A stretch of DNA of 64,000 nucleotides from Paragorgia papillata (Eukaryota; Cnidaria; Anthozoa; Scleralcyonacea; Coralliidae), in assembly GCA_035771165.1 (NCBI GenBank), contig JAWNZC010000351.1, positions 8,563,501-8,627,500 on the forward strand, written 5' to 3'. Below the pieces are notes generated by a model. The model did not search any database, had not been told where the DNA came from, and was given only the letters and a program-made list of their open reading frames with translations. This document shows, piece by piece, positions 1 through 13,600 of the stretch; within the stretch, counting starts at the first letter, position 1, and each line of letters begins with the position of its first letter. The position numbers and the translations under genes are program-made.

Positions 1-740
1 CTGGCTAGAATGCCGTGACCTATGTTTTGCTTATAAATATTTAAACGGTTCATACAATATAACAGCTTAGCCAATATGTTTGTATCTCTAGTGGCCGTAC
101 CAGAAGCTCTGCTTGTAATCTAAATCTTCGTCCAGTTCACCGTCTTCGTACACCAGTGTTCAGAGACTCTTTCTTTAATCGTATTGTTCAACTTTGGAAT
201 AATTTACCACTTGTAATTCGTGAGTCAGCTACTTTCGCCTCCTTTAAAACTCAATTGTATAAACTCTATCACAATAAGTTAAACACTATCTTTGACACAG
301 ACAGAGTAAGCACGTGGAAGACAGTATGTCCTAATTGTAGGACTATTGACAGACCTTTCTGCTGCTGAGATTTTTAGGCAAGACGCAGGAATAGCAAGAT
401 GCGTCGTTTTCAGTACTTGACGTTGGGATCAGCCCTTTATTACTTTCATTATCCGTCTATTTCAAACTAAATCGTTTTGATTTCGGGGGTAGGGGACTGA
501 GTTCGGCGTCAGGTGCGGATAATGGCGCATTCTGTATAGTAGTATAGCGGACCATTATGTGTATTGTCTTGAATTTATTGATTTTGTACGGGGTTTGCCT
601 AGTTGGGACCTCGTGTCCGTTCCCTAGCCCCTTATCAAACTCATATTTTACTGTTTGTAATGTATTGTGATCTGTTGTTATTATTGTAGTACTGTATTAC
701 TTAGTGAGTTTGATTAAAGCTTCTATTATTATTTGATCAC
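1..740 (+). mobile_element. 3' end of a non-LTR retrotransposon (LINE relic)
   Basis: An open frame up to the TGA at 366-368 encodes FFNRIVQLWNNLPLVIRE and SFKTQLYKLY, the typical ending of reverse-transcriptase ORFs of CR1/L2/Rex-like LINEs (family pattern: RLWNSLP...FK..L). Upstream in the same frame is SGRTRSSACNLNLRP. The following 370 bp looks like the LINE 3' UTR, ending in GATTAAAGC and a (TTATTA)-like tail at about 715-735. The polymerase domain is outside the window to the left. It is a 5'-truncated, probably dead copy downstream of INTS6. Confidence 0.75.
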
Positions 741-1042
741 CACCATTTTGTTTTTAACATAATTTCTTGGTCAGCGGCATTTCTTTTAGAAATATAATAC
801 TTCAAGTAGCGCCAATGTACTGGAAATTTACATTATATCATATTTTATAAATAACTCTTTACGTCACCCCTCGGGCAACGGCACAGTCACTCTACAGCAA
901 ATAGCAATGTCATACTTCTACGAAAAGGGTTACATTACTTCTTCCCAGTATAGGCAATATGCCGCAGTAAACCTTAACCGCCACATTTATAAAAAGGGCA
1001 TTTTTATTTCAGAAAAAGGGCACATTTTCCAATTCAGAAAAA

Positions 1043-1074
<32 letters not shown>

Positions 1075-1656
1075 GGGGGGCATCTGAGTGCGGGAGTATC
1101 CCAACATCGACAACTATACAGTGCTGTGCCAGTGGCCCAGTTGCATGAAACCCGTTGGCGTTGCAATTCGTCGAGTCTTGCAACTACATTGCGGTACGAG
1201 CCATTGCAACAAAATGAATTGATTAACTTTTGCAGCTGCAATGCAACAGCAGATCATGCATGGAAGATGTTGTGTGCACTGTGTAAAAGAATAAAGCCTA
1301 TTGGTTCTATAGTGACACCTCTCTTCCAGCTCCACCCCAAAAGGTTACCTAATCCCAGCTCCCAATAAGTGCCCCAAATAAATCTTTGTTTTCAAACTTA
1401 AGGGCGAACTTGCGACAGATCGACAAAGACGGATGATTCCAAATATGTATATGATTAATTCAACCAAACAGTATATTTGTGTGGTAAACGTAACCTAAAA
1501 ATAAATAGACACATGGACCCACCCGCTATACAATTGACGCCTGATATTTTCTATGATTTAAACGTCGTGGCAAGCGCTGTTGATGCAGGTACGTCCAAAA
1601 AAAGAAAAATATCAGTGGTCTTACTACTGTGGGTAAACTTCACGTGTTAGCACTCG
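741..1656. other. INTS6 3' flank, no gene seen
   Basis: This interval follows the INTS6 stop codon on the minus strand and so includes its 3' UTR. It contains a (GT)n stretch followed by a run of 23 G (1058-1080). An AATAAA on the minus strand near 1003-1008 could be a polyadenylation signal. Open frames on both strands here are low complexity or short and I do not support them as genes. Confidence 0.4.
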
Positions 1657-4600
1657 CTATCTATTTACATTTTTTCTAAGATGATTACGACTATTCTGCT
1701 CAGCAGACTCGTCATGTGTCACTAACCACGTGTTTAGTTTTTCTACAAGTTCACTTTTCTTAAACCTTGTCGCTTCATCGATGATCACTCGAGTGAATTC
1801 CTGCTTCTTTTCCATACTGCCTTGGACCTTCTCCAGATGGCTAAAGATAGAAGCGTGATCTGGAAAATGTAGATAAAATTGCAAAAAAGTTAGGTCTATA
1901 TTCGTATATATAGATATATACACGTATTTCAAAAATAGAAATTGGCTGCCCGTGTTTATTTCATGTTGTTCGTTTTGTTTGAGAGTTGTGCATGCAGTAA
2001 CACGCAGCTTGGTATTTTAAAAGTTCTGAATTTCCGACTTCCTTTTCAGGCCTGACTCTCACTTGTCGTAAGAATCGGGAATTTTTCCTGTCCCCGATTG
2101 TCTGGGATTGTTACGACAAGTGTGAACATGGTTGAATTGCCTTCCCCTGATCAGAAGCATCCCAAGAATCCGAATCATTTCTATTTGGAAAATGCATCCC
2201 AGACGGTCGCCGATGACTCTTACCTCTCTCCTCCGCAGAGGTTAAATTTCGGAGATTGGAGGTTTCGGGGGTCGTCGGAGATGCTCGGAGGCGTCAGCTG
2301 GACTATCCGCCCGCACTCCTTATGTCCAGCTGACGATTTCGACGCATCGGAAGGTACTTCATGTTAGGGTACATATAGTGGTTATATATATTATATAATA
2401 TTATACAGTGCAAGTCCTGCAAACATTGAATTGTAATACAGGAGGATGTTGAATTTCTCGACAACAGCATATATCGCTTATGACATATAGCGTGTTTCAT
2501 CCGATATCCAAACACCTCGAAGTTGGTTAAAAACTTGGCCTCAGGCCTCGTTTTTCAACCCACTTCTTGTTTGGTTATCGGATGAAACACTCTTTGGAGT
2601 GTTTGATATGTTGCATTCCAGGACGAAACAGTGTTTAAAGAGAAAATCAAGGTGAAAGTTGGCTTAATTTATGTAATTGCTTCCTCGGATAGCCAAACCT
2701 CCATGTCTGTACTGATTTCCTTTGTTTTTATATTATGAATTACTAATGATTTGAGAATTATGCTTCAAAACATTAATAATCCATGAAGAAAACACGAAGG
2801 AAATCAGTAGTATGTCTGATAAAAACGTTTATATCTGATAAAAAACTTTTTGATTTACATAAACTTTAGCTTTGATTTTCTCGGCTTACACAAAGTTATT
2901 TTTCAAAATTACTACGTCAATGAATTTAAAAATTGATGAAATATAAACCAAATGTGTCGTTTTGAAGTTATTCAAAACATCGGCTATCGCGTCGTATTTT
3001 AAATCTGATAAAACACTACTGCTAAACCGAGGTATATACAGCACGAGAGCGGTATATATATATACAAACGAGCACGTGTGATTTTGTTCACGGAATGTCG
3101 GAAAGTGCTCAATACCATAAAGGTAGAGCGAATATAGTATAGTTTAAGTGGGCTTACCTCAAAATGTTGAGTGTCGCAACTGTCAGTTTCACGCGGGGCG
3201 ATCTTCAGTCGCCTATATATATATATCCTCGTGTTTGAACTATTACATAAAGCACAACAAGCAGGATAAAGCCTGATATAAAGCATGATATAAAGCAGAT
3301 AAAGCATATAAAGCATGTAAAGCAGGTAAAGCATATAAATTAAGCATATAAAGCATATAAATTAAGGATATAAAGGATATAAAGCATATAAAGCATATAA
3401 AGCATATAAAGCATATAAAGCAGGTAAGGCATATAAAGCATATAAAGAAGATAAAGCATATAAAGCAGATAGGTAAAGCATATAAAGCATATGAAGTAAT
3501 ATATCATACACGAGGAGGAGTGTCAGTGTCAAAACGTCTCAGTGTTTGGATATCCTGATGAAACACTCCTCCGAGTGTATGATATAGCATCTCAAACAAA
3601 TCAGTATTTTAAGAGAAATTCAAGGTAAAAGTTTGCTTAATTTATGTAATTTCTTCCTCCGATATCCAAACCACAGACACGGTACTGATTTCCTTTGTGT
3701 TTTCTTCATGAATTATTAATGAGTTTGAGAAGCATATATAAAGCATATGAAGCATATGAAGCAGATAAAACATATAAAGCATATAAAGCAGATAAAGCAG
3801 ATAAAGCATATAAAGCAGATAAAGCATATAAAGCATATAAAGCAGGTAAAACATGTAAAGCAGATAAAGCATATAAAGCAGATAAAGCATATAAAGCAGG
3901 TAAAGCATATAAAGCAGGTAAAGCATATAAAGCAGCTAAAGCATATAAAGCAGGTAAAGCAGGTAAAGCAGATAAAACAGATAAAGCAGGTAAAGCATAT
4001 AAAGCATATAAAGTAGATAAAGCATATAAAGCATATAAAGCATATAAAGCAGGTAAAGCATATAAAGCCTGAGATGAAGCATATAAAGCATATATTAAAA
4101 AGCATATAAAGCACATAAAGCAGGTAAAGCATATAACGCATATAAAGCATATGAAGCATATCAAGCAGATAAAACATATAAAGCATATAAAGCAGATAAA
4201 GCATATAAAGCAGATAAAGCAGATAAAGCATATAAAGCAGATAAAGCATATAAAGCAGGTAAAACATGTAAAGCAGATAAAGCATATAAAGCAGGTAAAG
4301 CATATAAAGCAGGTAAAGCATATAAAGCAGCTAAAGCATATAAAGCAGGTAAAGCAGATAAAGCAGATAAAACAGATAAAGCAGGTAAAGCATATAAAGC
4401 ATATAAAGCAGATAAAGCAGATAAAGCATATAAAGCATATAAAGCATATAAAGCATATAAAGCATATAAAGCAGATAAAGCATATAAAGCATATAAAGAA
4501 GATAAAGCATATAAAGCATATAAAGCATATAAAGCATATAAAGCATATAAAGCAGATAAAGCATATAAAGCAGCTAAAGCATATAAAGCAGGTAAAGCAG

Positions 4601-7600
4601 GTAAAGCAGATAAAACAGCTAAAGCAGGTAAAGCATATAAAGCATATAAAGCAGATAAAGCAGATAAAGCATATAAAGCATATAAAGCATATAAAGTATA
4701 TAAAGCATATAAAGCATATAAAGCATACAAAGAAGATAAAGCATATAAAGGAGATAAAGCATATAAAGAAGATAAAGCATATAAAGAAGATAAAGCAGAT
4801 AAAGCATATAAAACAGATAAAGCATATAAAGGAGATAAAGCAGATAAAGCATATAAAGCAGATAAAGCATATAAAGGAGATAAAGCATATAAAGCATACA
4901 AAGAAGATAAAGCATATAAAGGAGATAAAGCATATAAAGAAGATAAAGCATATAAAGCAGATAAAGCATATAAAACAGATAAAGCATATAAAGGAGATAA
5001 AGCAGATAAAGGATATAAAGCATATAAAGGAGATAAAGCATATAAAGCATATAAAGCAGATAAAGCATATAAAGCATATAAAGCATATAAAGCATATAAA
5101 GCATATAAAGCATATAAAGCAGATAAAGCATATAAAGGAGATAAAGCAGATAAAGCAGATAAACCATATAAAGCATATAAAGCATATAAAGCAGATAAAG
5201 CATATAAAGGAGATAAAGCATATATATAAAGCATATAAAGCAGATAAAGCATATAAAGCAGATGAAGCAGATGAAGCATATAAAGCATATAAAGCATATA
5301 AAGCAGATAAAGCATATAAAGAAGATAAAGCAGATAAAGCAGATAAAGCATATAAAGAAGATAAAGCATATAAAGCATATATATAAAGAAGATAAAGCAT
5401 ATAAAGCAGATAAAGCATATAAAGCAGATAAAGCATATAAAGAAGATAAAGCATATAAAGCAGATAAAGCATATAAAGAAGATAAAGCATATAAAGCATA
5501 TAAAGAAGATAAAGCATATAAAGCAGATAAAGCATATAAAGAAGATAAAGCATATAAAGCAGATAAAGCATATAAAGCATATAAAGAAGATAAAGCATAT
5601 AAAGCAGGTAAAGCATATAAAGCATGAAGAAGATAAAGCATATAAAGCAGGTAAAGCAGATAAAGCAGGTAAAGCAGATAAAGCAGATAAAGCATATAAA
5701 GCAGGTAAAGCAGATAAAGCATATAAAGCAGGTAAAGCAGGTAAAGCAGATAAAGCAGGTAAAGCATATAAAGCATGGAAAGAATAAGGTATAAGTATGT
5801 ATAACAACTATATGTAAGTATATATTAAACATATAAGAATATGTTTAACCACTATATGTCATAAGCGTATAATATTATATAATATATATAACCACTATAT
5901 GTACCCTAACATGAAGTACCTACCGACGCATCTCCGACGATCCCCAACATACCCGATCTCCGAAAGAACCTCTGCGGAGGAGAGAGGATTCTTACGACTA
6001 TAGTTTAGTTACGACATGTGTGAACACTGAAGAACACTGAAACCACTCGTCTGGGATGATCGGGGACAGGAAAAATCCCGGATGCTTACGACAAGTCACG
6101 ACAAGTGTGAGCGTGGCTGTCGTAAGAATCGACGACAATCGGGGATAGAACTGTGCACGATTCTTATGATTCTTACGACAAGTGAGAAGTAGGCTTCAAC
6201 GTCGTTACGTTGGTTTAGGGATGCATGGCCTCCATTTCCCCAGACGACAGCGCCTTTGTCTGCAAATTCTATATGTTAGCCTGCATGCTCATCTAAAATA
6301 TCTTTCACAGAACTTTAATTTAACGAAATCTAACGTCGAATGTTTAAATATGGCCATTAACAAATAACACGGAGCCAAATCATCGGACTCGTGTAATTTT
6401 AGTTTCGTATTGTTCGTATTTTTATCTTAATTGGATAATGTTATTTCTGTAGACTTTACCGCAACGAAAAAACACGGGTTTTTCTGGCTGCGGAACAGGT
6501 TGCATTATCCGAAGTAAAGCCAGATTTACACTACGAAAAAAGGCGAACTTTTTTTGTGAAAACCCGCGACATTTTTGTCGTTTAGCGGAAAAATACACAT
6601 TAAGTTTCTATTGCGTGAAATATCGATATATCGGTATTATTTTTCCGGTATCGGTATTCGTTTTTTTTGCAGGCAACCTTTGGGCTTTTGGCTATTTTTT
6701 GGCCAACCCCCGAGTTGCCTGTGGAGGAGTCCAGAAATTTGGCAACAAATGTTTAGGTCACCAGTCCCGTCGTTCTGAAGCACGCGTGTATATGATGAGA
6801 CTGGTACCTAGGTCTGACGTCACCGCTCAAGGTGCCCGAGCGCTGCGAGAGAGTTCTGGAGCAGGACAGCCCATGCTAGCGAATATTAAAACAGCGAAGA
6901 GAGAGAGAGAGCGAGCTTGGGATTAGGCTGCGTTTAGATATATGAAATGCATTCAGGCTAGGCAATGCGTGAAGATTGAAGGATAAAAAAGTTTGACTGA
7001 CTCACCTTGGCCAGGTGTCCTTATTTCTTTACATATCAATTGCCGAAGTTTGGAATTATCTTCGTAAATTCTTCGCAGCGCTTTGCTTCTCGTTATTGCT
7101 TTTTTAAATGAAGCGTTTCTATTGCTTTTGTTCGAACCATCGTCATTATGAATCCCGTGATTGGATATAGTTTTTTCTCCTTTAGTACCCGATTTAGTCA
7201 TTTTAGCAGTGGAACTATTAGAAGACACCATACAAGCATTTCTCAGTATAGACGAAATGTCTTTCGACGACTCCACCTTGTCCTTATTTCCGCTCACAGG
7301 AGTAACGAATGCACTGCCTCCTTGACCGTGTAGTTTATTCTGGTGAAGCTGTTGTAATTTCCGAAGCTGAGGGTTCACAATCTGCTTGGCTAGTTTCCGT
7401 TGTTCGTTCCAACTTTCGGTGTCAGCGAGTTTTCGTTTCTTTCCAGAAATTCCAGAAACGGGATTTGTCGTCTTTGCATTATGGTTTAAATGTACATTGT
7501 TTATCGTGGGTTTGTCACCAGTTATACCAGGTGGTTGCATGGGAAGGTGTGGGACGGGTTGTGGAACCGGCGGTAGTTGTTGGTTCACGTTTTCCTGCGG

Positions 7601-10600
7601 CGATACTGGCGGAGTGGCCGACATGTTTCGCTTGGCCGGGTTAGGGCTTAGTTCACCCCTCCTTCGTCTATCTCGAGGTGAAGGTGGTGGAGATCGGCTG
7701 TCACGGCGTTTTCGAGATGGTACACCTGCAACCGCTTCATTTACTACGTCAGCTTCGTCAACCATCATAGGCTAAACACAAACCAGAAAGGAAAAAGCGT
7801 GTATGGGTAAGGTTTACAACGAAACGTTAGAAAACTAGCAATTGAGCAATTGTAAAATGTAAAAAAACACTTGTTATTTACAAATAAATTTTCAATGCTT
7901 TTCTTTACCAACATGATGTCGTCAACAAGCCGCCAAAATCATCGCTTGTATTCTCGTTCCTAGAGCCCACGTTTCTGTGTCCGTGGCTTACGGGTGCCAC
8001 AAGGAGGTGACACCCAGAATATAAGCTACCTAACGAGGCTCGTCAGGGCACCGCAATTGTAAGATGGCACTTCCAAGCAACGCCAAATACTTGTAATATA
8101 GTTATAGGTTTTAAATCAGATCAGTTACGAAGTTCTTTGAGTTAAAAACTACGTTGGTGTAGAATTTAATGAATATTGCGGTGCCGTTAACAGCGTTTTA
8201 TATTCTGCATGCGAGGTTGTTCGTTCGTTTGTTCGTGCAGAATCAATGGGCAAGGCACCGCCCTTTAGAACTGGGTCTGGTTTGGTAATGTACTCGTGGA
8301 AATTGTTCCATTAAAGAGTTGATCGAATTGTTAGTTAAAGGGCATATGACTCGAAAATTAAGTTTGTCTTACTGAAAAGAACATTTAAAATGATAAAATA
8401 ACATCTTTTGCAGTTTTTGGTTTCCTTGCTTCGTTTTTGCGATATTCCAGTTTGTTTGATATGCAAATGAAACAACTTTTTACGTCACACGTGCATAATG
8501 AGTATTATGAGTTACCAAGAGAAGGTTACATATCTTTGCTATTGTGAAACGAAATCACTTGGAATTCTACATGTTTGGCGTTGTGGGTAGAAACACGCAC
8601 ATGCTTCCTTTGAGTTAAGCCCATGTTTTAATAATAGCAAAGATATGTAACCTTTTCTGATAACTCATTATGCACATGTGACGTAAAAAGTTGTGTCATT
8701 TGCATATCAAACAAGCTGGAATATCTCAAAAACGAAGCAAGGAAACCAAAAACTGCAGAAGATGTTATTTTATCGTTTTAAATGTTCGTTCGAGTCATAT
8801 GCCCTTTAAAGATAAATCATTAAACAAGAGATACAGAAAAAAACTATTCCCTATAAAGCCCCCCAAAAAGTTTAGGTGTTGACGAAAGAATATCATAACA
8901 TAGATGTAATACAACGGCGTTACTGATTGGCTACCGTGCGTGCTCTATAACTCGATGGAGCACAGTAATTCCAAACGTAATGAGAAACTCATTTATAATC
9001 AGCGAAATAAATATTGTTTTTCGTTGTTTTGTGTCTGATTCTCTGTTATAAAAGAAATGGTTCATGGTTTGGCGTGCTCCATTGAGTTATGGATGCACTT
9101 GGGAAGTTGGAGAGCTTCTCGGCTACGCCTCGACCAACTCTTATGCTTTTTTCGTGCTCTCCAAACTTCCCGCGTGCATCCATAACTCGATGGAGCACGC
9201 CAAACCATGAACCATTTCTTAAGTGGATGTGTATACTACTTGTCAAAGAAAGTAAATCACCAACCTGGTCCTTAGCCAATTTAAACGGATTACCAAACAT
9301 GTGAGCTCTGTTCATTCCAGGATCGATTTCCCTCAATGGGTTAGTCTGTTTTAAATAATCTTGATAATTACCCATCTGACTAACTGCTACTGTGTGTCTG
9401 CAACCTAAAATGAATTCATTGATAACTCAAAAACAAAGTGAATAGTGATGGTAGCAATAATAGTGATACACAGTGGTAGTGATACACGGTGATGGTTCCT
9501 GCTTATATATTTTACTCTGGCTAGCGCAAGACGATTTTACTTGTCAACTGGGGACGTCTTGCAGAAATGTGGCTGTTAAAGGGGGTTATGAAAGTTTCTG
9601 ATTGGTTTAGATAACCTAACCTAAACAAAACCTCCTAACTCTAATCAGTAATGAGCATGGGAACAAATTGGTAATTGACAATGTGATTGGTACCCTGGGT
9701 ACCAGAGGCTCTGAGTTTGTGTTTGGGAGAGGGAGAGCCTCTGGTCTCGCGAGCTTCAAATCTCACTTTGGTGAGTTACTTCCTGTTGATTATTCTCACG
9801 AATGAGTGGAATTTGAAACGCACGTTGCTATGTTACGACTGTTCAAAGTCCTCGACAGGCAGTAAAGCACGCTGTATGGCACACTCGTTCGTTACTTCAT
9901 TTTCGATAAGGAAACTATGGATTTTATCACAATTCCAACTCACTGTGGAAAGAATTATTATCGGACTTCCTCTGTTCACAAAAACTAGACTTTCGCTTTG
10001 CTATTTCAGTGAGCTGAAACGGCAATCCGAGACTCAGAGGTGTATGGTTTAAGTTTTTAATATTTTTAATTACTCATGGTCACGCGTGACTTGCTTTGAT
10101 TAACCAATAGTAACGCTTTCAGAAATTTAGGCCAATCAAAAACCGAGTTCAGATATTGAACTCACCAAAGTGAGATTTGAAGCTCGCGAGACCAGAGGCT
10201 CTCCTTCTCCCAAACACAGAGCCTCTGGTACCCAGGGTATGTGATTGGTTACTTATAGCCAATCAGAAAACTCGTTCATATTAGGTAGATATGTACGGCG
10301 AAGTGGCGATAATGATCCTAATGATAATGGTAGTGACGACAATAATAGCGATAATATTAATATTACTTAATATTAATAGAAACGAGTAAAATTCTTGCCG
10401 TATATTATCTGTCAAATCATTCAATGAGATACTCATTCTATGACTGTTCAGTTAAAACACATCTGCAATTCTGGTTTAGATTTGCCATTTGGCTTGATTT
10501 TACGAAGAGTCAACTCTGACTCCCAAGCACGCATGTAGACGCGCCTTTAGTATTTTACTCTGACTAACGCCAGACGATCTTACTCGTCAAGGGAATAGCT

Positions 10601-13600
10601 CTGGTAGTCAAGGGGTTAAAACCAGTTAAACCGGTATAAAACCGGTGCAATACGAATTTTAGTGTGCAATCTGGGGAAAAGCTGCGTTCCATTGCCCATA
10701 TATGGGAAAATTACACCATTGTGATATATTTTGAAAATTACAAGAAAACTAAACAAAACTATATAAACACGTCTTAGGAGGTATAAACTAAATAGGTAGG
10801 CTGCCAGATGCAAAATCATTCTGGTATAGTTGATGCTGTTACAAGACGCATAATTTAAATTGTTTGACGAATCAAACTAAAAACAATGCAACAAAATACT
10901 ACAAAACAAAGCAAGAGACCGGTGGGCGTGACTAGTTACATATACTACTCAAATTAATTAATTAAAAAGATAACAAATAAACAATTACTTAGATCCTGAA
11001 GCCTTGTTGCTGTTGGTGCTGTATGAAAGAAGTTGATTCTCATTCGAGCTAATTGATCAAGCAACTCGGAGCGTTTGACATCGAATGGATTCTTGTATTT
11101 TTGGCTCTTCGGAATCTGAAAAAAAATAGATGACAAAATTAGAAGCCACACGAACTTCCATGGATGCTTCAAACTACGATTGAAATTGAGTTTTTTTTGC
11201 TAGCAGACAGAAAGGTAAACCCTACCTCTTTCGATTCAGGAATGTTGACGTTAACAACTTCTGCAGTAACCTTGGTACTATATAAAGATCAACAACAGTT
11301 AGCCTCCTAATTGTGAAAGAAACGTATCTAAAAAAATGCCATTCGTAATCAGATTTTGGTTGATGCGTTTTTATACAATGACGAGATTGTTAGCTATATT
11401 TTGACTGAAGGGTTTTAAACCATAGTCCTTCAAAATATGGGCTGGAAACTCAGCTAAAGTGTTTGTTCTATCTTTGTTCGCCTTTATAATTATGCATTTT
11501 TGTACACGGTGCACGGTCACTGAACCATTGTATTTTGGTATAATGAACGAATTATCCAATAGCAACGTTTCTGTTCAATCACTCAACCGTGCTATTTAAA
11601 TATATATTATATCTCAACTGTAAATTGTCCAGTCAGAGAGCTTGATTTGTACCACGTGACCAGTTAATTTATCGTAGAATTACGCCACTGTCTCCACAGC
11701 GCCACTGCCTCCACAGCGCCGCTGTGGCGGGGTATTCGAGTTCGTGTACCACGCGTGAATGTCACGCACGTTTCACGAAGCTGTCAACAATGGCGGAGTT
11801 TGGCGAGACAAGAAAACGTTTCGCCTGAACATTCAGATGTTAACAAGAAGATGTGCACGGTTCAACATAAAATCACAGCTCATTATAGGCGCTTTGAAGT
11901 TTGCCGAGTTTCCAGACCATATCTCCATTGACTATGTTCAAACCCAGTTAACCGTTTCTCGATTGTATCGTTTCTTTTAGAACGATGCAGCTTTCAGTAT
12001 CTTACTCTGGCTAACGCCAGACGATTTTACTCGTCAAGGGGAGAGTTCTCGGGCGCCAAGGGGTTAATCTGCTAAGGTGACTCGATAGGAAAAATCTATA
12101 AACAATCAGATCTTTCCCTATAAAACGTTTCACAGAGTAGATTCGTGCATCGTTCTAGTTCCTTGCACAGCCCTATAGTGTTACTCTTGAGTTTTGAAAA
12201 ACAGTAGACAGTGCACGGTTTTCAGGAGGGGAGAAATGTTTGTTTTAGTGAGGTCAAAAATCCTAATTAGCATTAAATTTGCATATTACAATAACTGAAA
12301 TTTGTCCAGATACACAAATGCTGCAAGTGTAAAATGAACAGCACTCACACTGACAGCTATGCAATGAATTAGAATGAGGCACAAATGTACACTATACAAA
12401 ACGTTTTAGGGGGGGAAATATAATTGTCTAACGCCAGACGATTATTTGTCAAGTGGAGAGCCCTCGGTAGAAAAGGAGTTAAAACGTAGAGCTCTACAGA
12501 CGGCCGAATCCAGATAATCTGAACATTTACCTTGATGCAGAGCTCGGAACATTGTGTAGTAATTCATGAAAATTGCGTTTCTGATTTGTAGGCGATTGTG
12601 GACTTCTGATCCTTTTAAATAAAATCAAAAAACGTAATTGTAGACTTTGTAGAAAACTATACAAACTACAAATGAAGTTATGTCTATCATTCTTACTGGT
12701 GTGCAGCTCTTCCTTGGTCAACTGGTGTCTTCTTCCCAATCGATGCCAGCATTTTATCAACTTCAACCTTGGCCTACGACAAGAAAACAACAAAAAAATC
12801 ATGAAACTCAGCATATGTTAAAAACATCAACCTGATGGAACAATGCTGTATAAGAAATAACACTATTCGAGAAAAATTAATAAAAAAATAACAACTTGCG
12901 CGTTTTAAAACAGTGGTAGAAGTGCATCGTATACATTGAATAATAAATTTGTTAAATTTTATAGTGCGAAGTAGAAAAGACCAACAGAGAGAAAATTTGA
13001 AAAAGGAAAGTTTTGAGAGAGGTTTTCTCGCTCCACTGCATGTTTACATTTAACAAATATATTACAGTTTGGCGTGCGTGTATAGATCACACATGACGAC
13101 ACAGTGAAAAGAACAAAAAAAGCACGAGACGAAGTCGAGTAGCATGACTGTTTTTCTTTACACGCTGTGTACTGTAATTGATCACAGTTGTCGTCAACAC
13201 AGAAAATGGTAATCTATTTGTTTTATACAACAAAACATCAAATGGTTTATCAAAGGTTTTTTGGGGCATGAGAAAAACTAAAAACAAATCTGCTGACGGG
13301 ATCTAACGAGGATTTGACGACATTTGTGTGTGTCCTTTGATAGACCAGGGTCAACAATCAATGCGCGAAAAGTCGCGTTACTATATAAACACTTTTAGTT
13401 CCGCTGTTAGTTTCCATCGTGGTTAGTCAACCCAGTTACTTTTCTCATAGTCAAAGCACAGGCTCGTACCCAGGCACTTATCGTTGCTACGCCACAGCGT
13501 GCGGCGCGCGCGGGATAGCTAGCCAGTACGCGAGTTCATTACCTGCTGTTTAAGTTTCTTAAAATAACTTTGAACGTTGTAGCTTAACGAGCCGTCAATA

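Larger units (their letters stand above)
2047..6200. mobile_element. Large foldback element enclosing the 9-bp satellite
   Basis: Two long arms in opposite orientation bracket this part of the last INTS6 intron. The left arm (2047-2490) and right arm (about 5845-6200) share, in inverted form, TCACTTGTCGTAAGAATC, TCCTGTCCCCGAT, CTCTCCTCCGCAGAGGTT, GGTACTTCATGTTAGGG, a TATATATTATATAATATTA block and CGCTTATGACATATAG. The arms are interrupted by small indels. The interior carries two copies of another repeat and a 2-kb satellite. No transposase frame is visible. This resembles foldback (FB-type) transposons; no clean target-site duplication was found. Confidence 0.65.

Noticed and set aside
1059..1368. 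153-codon frame containing a glycine run
   Set aside because: The glycine run is a (GT)n-G homopolymer; no homology is recognised.
3706..5832. Very long open frames (up to about 700 codons) on both strands of the 9-bp satellite
   Set aside because: They are caused by a 9-bp unit without stops; products are three-residue repeats (KHI, CFI, YLL) with no domain and exist in several frames at once.
7148..7775. Plus-strand frames over 7148-7775
   Set aside because: Shadows of INTS6 exon 18, which has homology, splice sites and correct phase.
11371..11980. Two facing frames with similar products (LAEFPAHI, KFAEFPDHI) as INTS6 exons
   Set aside because: They belong to an inverted repeat; INTS6 joins 11277 to 12531 in frame without them.
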